Assembly: GCA_964553405.1 (NCBI GenBank)
Contig: CAZKLS010000019.1
Span: forward strand, 1-32,929
Reading direction: 5' to 3'
Origin: DATIRA01 sp964553405
GTDB lineage: Bacteria > Pseudomonadota > Gammaproteobacteria > Steroidobacterales > Steroidobacteraceae
Length of the DNA: 32,929 bases
The position numbers and the translations under genes were made by a program. The notes beneath the pieces were generated by a model. It searched no databases. It saw nothing but the letters and a program-made list of their open reading frames with translations, and was not told the origin of the DNA. Every line of letters starts with the position of its first letter. The stretch's first letter is position 1. Shown here in pieces: positions 29,522 through 32,929 of the stretch.

Positions 29522-31207
29522 TCAGCCCTCGTGCCAGATCACGGGCTGCCGGCGACCGGCCCAGCGTTCGAAGTTCTGCGCGTAGAGCTCCTCGATCCGG
29601 TTCCGCTTCACCTTGAAAGTCGGCGTCACGATGCCGTTCTCCACGGTCCACTGCTCGGTCACCAGCACCAGGCAGTCGAGCTGCTCGTGCGGATCGAGCA
29701 CCGCGTTGATGTCTCGCAGGTGCGCAGCAAGCGAATTCTCGAGCGCGGCGCGCTCCGCCGGATCGACCAGGCGCTCCGCCAGCGCCGCGCTCAGCATCGC
29801 GAGCGCGATCGGCTGTCCCAGGTTGGCGCCGGTGACGCAGCAAGCCTCGATGGCCTCGTGCATGACCAGCCGGTCCTCGATCGGCGCCGGCGTGACGTAC
29901 TTGCCCTTGCTTGTCTTGAACAGGTCCTTGACCCGGCCGACGATGCGCAGGCTGCCCGCCTCGTCCAGCGCTCCCTTGTCGCCGGTTCGCAGCCAGCCGT
30001 CGGCGGTGAACGCATCGGCCGTCTGCTCGGCCGCCTTGTAGTAGCCCAGCATCACGCCGGGGCTGCGCATCTGCACCTCGCCGGACCCGGGGTCGATGCG
30101 ACTCTCGATACCGTCGTAGGGCCAGCCGACCGTGCCCGGTCGCGGCTGGCCGGCCGTGGTCGAGTGCGAGACTCCGCAGTTCTCGGTCATCCCGTACACC
30201 TCGGCCATCCGCAGACCGAGCCTGCCGTACCATTCGAGCAGTTCGGCCGGCATCGGCGCCGCGCCCCCGGCCGCGAACTCGCACTGATCGAGGCCCAGCG
30301 CCGAGAGGATCCTGCGTCGCACCAGGCTGCGAATGACCGGGATCCGCAACAGGCGGTCGAGCTTCTCCGGCGGCATCTTCGCCAGCACGCCCTGCTGGAA
30401 CTTGACCCAGAGCCGCGGCACCGAGAAGAAGATCGTGGGTCGCGCGCGCTGCAGGTCGGCGGTGAACGTCTCGAGTCGCTCGGCGAAATAAACCGTCATG
30501 CCGCTCGCGAGCAAGCCATGCTCGACCAGCGTCCGCTCCGCGACGTGCGACAGCGGCAGGTAGCTCAGGATCCGCGAGTGGAACTCGATCGGGAAGCGCT
30601 TGCGGACCGCTGCGATGGACCACGCGAAGGTCGCGAAGCTGTGCATCACGCCCTTCGGCATGCCGGTCGTGCCCGAGGTGTACATGATCGTCGACAACTC
30701 GCCGGCGTCGCGAACCGGCTCGCCCTCGAGCGGCGGCGTACCGGCAACGATGTCTTCCCACCTGGGCCCGACATCCGGCGGCGCGAGCGGCAGCGCGATG
30801 CAGGGCAGTCCCGCGGGCACGCCCGGCCGCATCTCCTCCCAGCCGTCCAGCTTCCCCACGAACAGCAGGCGGGCCTCGCTGTGCTCGAGGATCTGCCGGA
30901 CCGTCCCGGCGGCGAGCGTCGGATAGAGCGGCACGGACACGTAGCCTGCCATCCAGATCGCGAAGTCCGCGATCATCCAGTGCGCGGTGTTCTTCGCGAG
31001 CAGCGCGATACGGGCTCCGGGCTCGAGGCCCAGTCCCTGCAGGTGCCGCGCCATCCGGCGGACCTGGCCCACCGCCTCGCGCCAGGTGAGCTGGTCGATC
31101 TCGCCGTTCCCGGCCGGCTGTATGAAGACGACCCGGTCGGGCTGGGTCTTCTCCCAATGGTAGAGCCGCTGCAGCGCCAGCGCGCTCGATGGCACCACGT
31201 CCGTCAT
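29522..31207 (-). CDS. Long-chain acyl-CoA synthetase (AMP-binding enzyme)
   Basis: The 561-aa adenylate-forming enzyme has the P-loop-like motif YTSGTTGMPKG (176-186), AEVYGMTENCG, the hinge region GWLRTGDKGALDEAGSLRIVGR, then KTSKGKYVTPAPIED, and a C-terminal TPTFKVKRNRIEE. The KTSKGKYV form and the long-chain-type TFKVKR end point to the FadD15/ACSL-like long-chain group and not to short-chain acetyl-CoA synthetases. It would activate a carboxylic acid with ATP and CoA at the membrane. The ATG at 31207 overlaps the lipoprotein stop (ATGA), so the two are coupled. Exact chain length preference is not readable. Confidence 0.93.
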   Translation of the reverse strand: MTDVVPSSALALQRLYHWEKTQPDRVVFIQPAGNGEIDQLTWREAVGQVRRMARHLQGLGLEPGARIALLAKNTAHWMIADFAIWMAGYVSVPLYPTLAAGTVRQILEHSEARLLFVGKLDGWEEMRPGVPAGLPCIALPLAPPDVGPRWEDIVAGTPPLEGEPVRDAGELSTIMYTSGTTGMPKGVMHSFATFAWSIAAVRKRFPIEFHSRILSYLPLSHVAERTLVEHGLLASGMTVYFAERLETFTADLQRARPTIFFSVPRLWVKFQQGVLAKMPPEKLDRLLRIPVIRSLVRRRILSALGLDQCEFAAGGAAPMPAELLEWYGRLGLRMAEVYGMTENCGVSHSTTAGQPRPGTVGWPYDGIESRIDPGSGEVQMRSPGVMLGYYKAAEQTADAFTADGWLRTGDKGALDEAGSLRIVGRVKDLFKTSKGKYVTPAPIEDRLVMHEAIEACCVTGANLGQPIALAMLSAALAERLVDPAERAALENSLAAHLRDINAVLDPHEQLDCLVLVTEQWTVENGIVTPTFKVKRNRIEELYAQNFERWAGRRQPVIWHEG

Positions 31208-31773
31208 CCTGCGGCCTCCGGTATCGCGCGCAGCCGCTCCGCCGCGCTGCGCGCAGCCGCGATGACAGCGTCCTTCCGCGAAACCATGGCCGGGCCCGTC
31301 GCCTCGAGCGTCATCATCCGTTCTCCGGTCCGCACCAGGACCTTGACGCGGTCGTCGTCGCGCAGCCGCAGTACCGCCGCGTCGCCCACGCCCTCGGCCG
31401 CCTCGCCCTTGAGCTCCGAAGGTGCGACCCCCTCGCCTTCCACGACGATCAGCACGACTTCGCCCCCCGCGGGAGCGAGTTCCCAGGCGCAGCCGGCCAT
31501 CGCGACTCCGGCGGTCCGCGCCTCGATGCGCGGCGACGGTTTCGCAGCCGCGCCCAGGATCGGCTCGACGTCTTCGGCGGCGAGCAGTTCGCAGGCCTTC
31601 GTGGAATCCACCGTCTGGACCGGGACCGTCTCGGCCGGCGTGCCCTGCTCCGCGGCGGCCGGGCTGGGCGGGGAATCCGCGGCTCCCGGCGGCCTCTTGC
31701 CGCCGCACGCCGCGAACGAAAACGCGGCCAGCAGTACCAGAGGTAGAAATGTCGGAAAACGGATTGCGAACAT
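31204..31773 (-). CDS. Lipoprotein of unknown function (DUF3558-like fold)
   Basis: The 189-aa precursor has a lipoprotein signal (FPTFLPLVLLAAFSFAAC, Cys23), a Pro/Ala/Glu-rich spacer and a domain with VDSTKACELLAAEDVEPILG followed about 20 residues later by AGCAWEL; this paired-Cys pattern resembles DUF3558-type lipoproteins. The remainder is beta-rich (GEVVLIVVEGEG, DDRVKVLVRTGERMMTLEA). AGGAGA lies about 5 nt before the ATG at 31773. It is the first gene of a two-gene unit with the acyl-CoA synthetase through a 4-nt overlap, which may indicate a shared envelope-lipid role, but that is only inference. Confidence 0.8.
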   Translation of the reverse strand: MFAIRFPTFLPLVLLAAFSFAACGGKRPPGAADSPPSPAAAEQGTPAETVPVQTVDSTKACELLAAEDVEPILGAAAKPSPRIEARTAGVAMAGCAWELAPAGGEVVLIVVEGEGVAPSELKGEAAEGVGDAAVLRLRDDDRVKVLVRTGERMMTLEATGPAMVSRKDAVIAAARSAAERLRAIPEAAG

Positions 31774-31851
31774 CGGATCTCCTGGCCGGATCGGCCGGTC
31801 GTCACGGCGGCCAGAGCTTACCAACCTTGCCCCGGTTCGCCACAGGCCCGC

Positions 31852-31857
31852 TATCAT
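31852..31857 (+). promoter_or_regulatory. -10 box of a probable leaderless DUF2905 transcript
   Basis: TATCAT (4 of 6 to consensus) ends 6 nt before the ATG of the DUF2905 gene, with TTGCCC 19 nt upstream. The gene has no ribosome site, so the transcript may start at the ATG. Confidence 0.45.
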
Positions 31858-31863
31858 CCGGCG

Positions 31864-32064
31864 ATGCAGCGGATTCTCGTCGCGCTCGGACTGTTGATCG
31901 CACTGGTGGGGCTGGCCTGGCCGTGGCTCTCGAAGCTGCCGCTCGGCCGGCTGCCGGGCGACCTCATCGTCGACCGTCCCGGACTCAAGGTGTTCTTCCC
32001 GATCACGACGATGATCGTGCTGAGCCTGGTGCTGAGTCTCGTGCTATGGCTGTTCAGGCGCTGA
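31864..32064 (+). CDS. DUF2905 membrane protein
   Basis: The 66-aa protein matches DUF2905: a first membrane helix (about 4-20), the conserved LPLGRLPGDLIVDRPGLKVFFPIT segment shared by the family, and a second helix (about 45-63). It is an inner-membrane protein of unknown function found widely in proteobacteria. No Shine-Dalgarno sequence is seen; the ATG follows a TATCAT box. It is divergent from the lipoprotein gene and convergent with the SDR gene. Confidence 0.92.
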   Translation: MQRILVALGLLIALVGLAWPWLSKLPLGRLPGDLIVDRPGLKVFFPITTMIVLSLVLSLVLWLFRR

Positions 32065-32083
32065 GCAACGGCACGGCCGGTCT

Positions 32084-32866
32084 CTAGCCGCCGAGCGCCG
32101 CAAGCATCCCGCCCGAACCTCCAAGCGACCACCCACCGTCCACCGGCAGGATCACGCCGGTGACGTAGTCGGCGTCCGGCGAGCTCAGCCAGAGTGCCGC
32201 CTTCGCGATGTCCTCGGTCGTGCCGAAGCGACCCGCCGGGACGCTCTGCATCACCGCCTTCGCGACGGCCTCGGTCGGCGCCAGGCGGCGCATGCCCTCG
32301 GTGTCGGCAATCGGTCCGGGCGCGATCCCGTTCACGCGGACGCCGAGCGGACCCCATTCCATCGCGGTCGTGCGCGTCACCTGGTCCACGCCGGCCTTCG
32401 CCGCGCATGCGTGCACCTGGTAGGGCATCGGCAGCCAGGCCTGCGGCGCGGTGATGTTGATCACCGAGGCCCCCGGCTTGCGCAGGAACTCGAACGCGGC
32501 GCGCAGTACGTTGAACGTGCCGAGCAGGTCGATGTCCACGACCGACTTGAACGCATTGGCCGAGAGCTTCGCGGCCGGCGAGAGAAAATTGCCGGCGGCG
32601 CCCGAGATCAGCACGTCGATCGGACCCCACTTGGTCGCGGTCGCGGCAAGCGTCGCCGCGAGCGGCTCGTACTCGCGGACGTCGGCCGAGAATCCCAGCG
32701 CCAGCGCGCCGAGTTCCTCGAGCCGCGCGACGGCGGCGTCCACCTTGTCCTGGCTGCGGCTCAGCACCGCGACCCGCGCGCCGGCCCGCGCGAAACCCTC
32801 GGCGATACCGAGGTTGATGCCGCTGGTGCCACCGGCGACGAATACCACTTTGTCCTTGAAATCCAT
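32084..32866 (-). CDS. DECR2-like short-chain dehydrogenase (2,4-dienoyl-CoA reductase type)
   Basis: The 260-aa SDR has the cofactor motif GGTSGIN (12-18) and the AAGNFLSPAAKLSANAF, DIDLLGTFNV and GPLGVRVNGIAPGPI blocks, which by eye resemble peroxisomal 2,4-dienoyl-CoA reductase (DECR2). The usual YxxxK site lacks its Tyr: the segment reads HACAAKA (His152, Lys157), as in DECR enzymes, which do not use that Tyr. It would use NADPH to reduce 2,4-dienoyl-CoA made during oxidation of unsaturated fatty acids. GGGGA lies about 8 nt before the ATG. The upstream 63 nt to the window end hold no feature I can support. Confidence 0.88.
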   Translation of the reverse strand: MDFKDKVVFVAGGTSGINLGIAEGFARAGARVAVLSRSQDKVDAAVARLEELGALALGFSADVREYEPLAATLAATATKWGPIDVLISGAAGNFLSPAAKLSANAFKSVVDIDLLGTFNVLRAAFEFLRKPGASVINITAPQAWLPMPYQVHACAAKAGVDQVTRTTAMEWGPLGVRVNGIAPGPIADTEGMRRLAPTEAVAKAVMQSVPAGRFGTTEDIAKAALWLSSPDADYVTGVILPVDGGWSLGGSGGMLAALGG

Positions 32867-32929
32867 CCGCTGTCCCCGACTGAATGACGCGTGAGGATAA
32901 CTGTCGCCGCCGCGGATGTCGCGCAGGCT

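Noticed and set aside
29144..31897. 917-codon plus-strand frame over the acyl-CoA synthetase and lipoprotein
   Set aside because: Shadow frame: no recognisable domain, skewed Arg/Gln/His composition, opposite two well-supported genes.
1..32929. Prophage, insertion sequence, CRISPR array, tRNA or rRNA
   Set aside because: No integrase, transposase, repeat-spacer pattern, tRNA cloverleaf or rRNA block was seen on either strand.

Overview
The window is about 33 kb of high-GC, gene-dense bacterial DNA. It reads as chromosome of a free-living gammaproteobacterium. The evidence for that is a Gram-negative porin, periplasmic ecotin, a GlsB/YeaQ protein, a PA1024-type NADH:quinone reductase, an M23 peptidase next to a bactofilin, DgcZ-like c-di-GMP signalling and an egtB-egtD pair. 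A run of exactly 100 N (14393-14492) marks a scaffold gap, so this is a draft or metagenome-derived assembly. I cannot name a genus. I saw no tRNA, rRNA, CRISPR array, transposase or phage gene.

Layout, 1-12 kb. A stress membrane protein is followed by a cysteine-free ecotin and a porin with an N-terminal DUF3011-like domain. Divergent from the porin is an envelope-shape module: M23 peptidase, coiled-coil membrane protein, bactofilin. A tight minus-strand operon follows (DUF1428, DUF805, divergent inorganic pyrophosphatase), then a divergent pair (small membrane protein, SRPBCC protein). A two-gene signalling operon comes next: a hybrid histidine kinase (HisKA-HATPase-REC-REC-HPt) and a REC-PAS-GGDEF-EAL protein whose GGDEF and EAL signatures are both degenerate.

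Layout, 12-19.8 kb. This part holds small membrane and secreted proteins, the NADH:quinone reductase, a gene cut by the gap, a metal-dependent amidohydrolase, a sulfotransferase-fold protein with a C-terminal membrane anchor, a single-domain rhodanese, an unknown small protein, a zinc-sensing (CZB) diguanylate cyclase with a palindrome at its predicted transcription start, a 40-aa membrane peptide gene, and a UPF0178 protein.

Layout, 19.8-33 kb. A probable catabolic unit combines a Baeyer-Villiger monooxygenase and an SMP-30-type lactonase, with a divergent AraC-type regulator. A DUF6351 exported alpha/beta-hydrolase-like protein follows with its own terminator. The egtB-egtD ergothioneine operon then continues, 7 nt on, into a transglutaminase-like gene. 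The window ends with a lipoprotein and acyl-CoA synthetase pair, a DUF2905 protein and a DECR2-like dienoyl-CoA reductase.

The strongest leads are the egtB-egtD-transglutaminase operon, the kinase paired with an apparently catalytically dead GGDEF-EAL protein, the M23/coiled-coil/bactofilin module, the monooxygenase-lactonase-AraC unit, and the DUF3011-porin fusion. Several genes lack a Shine-Dalgarno sequence but carry a -10-like hexamer 6-7 nt before the ATG, which suggests leaderless transcripts.
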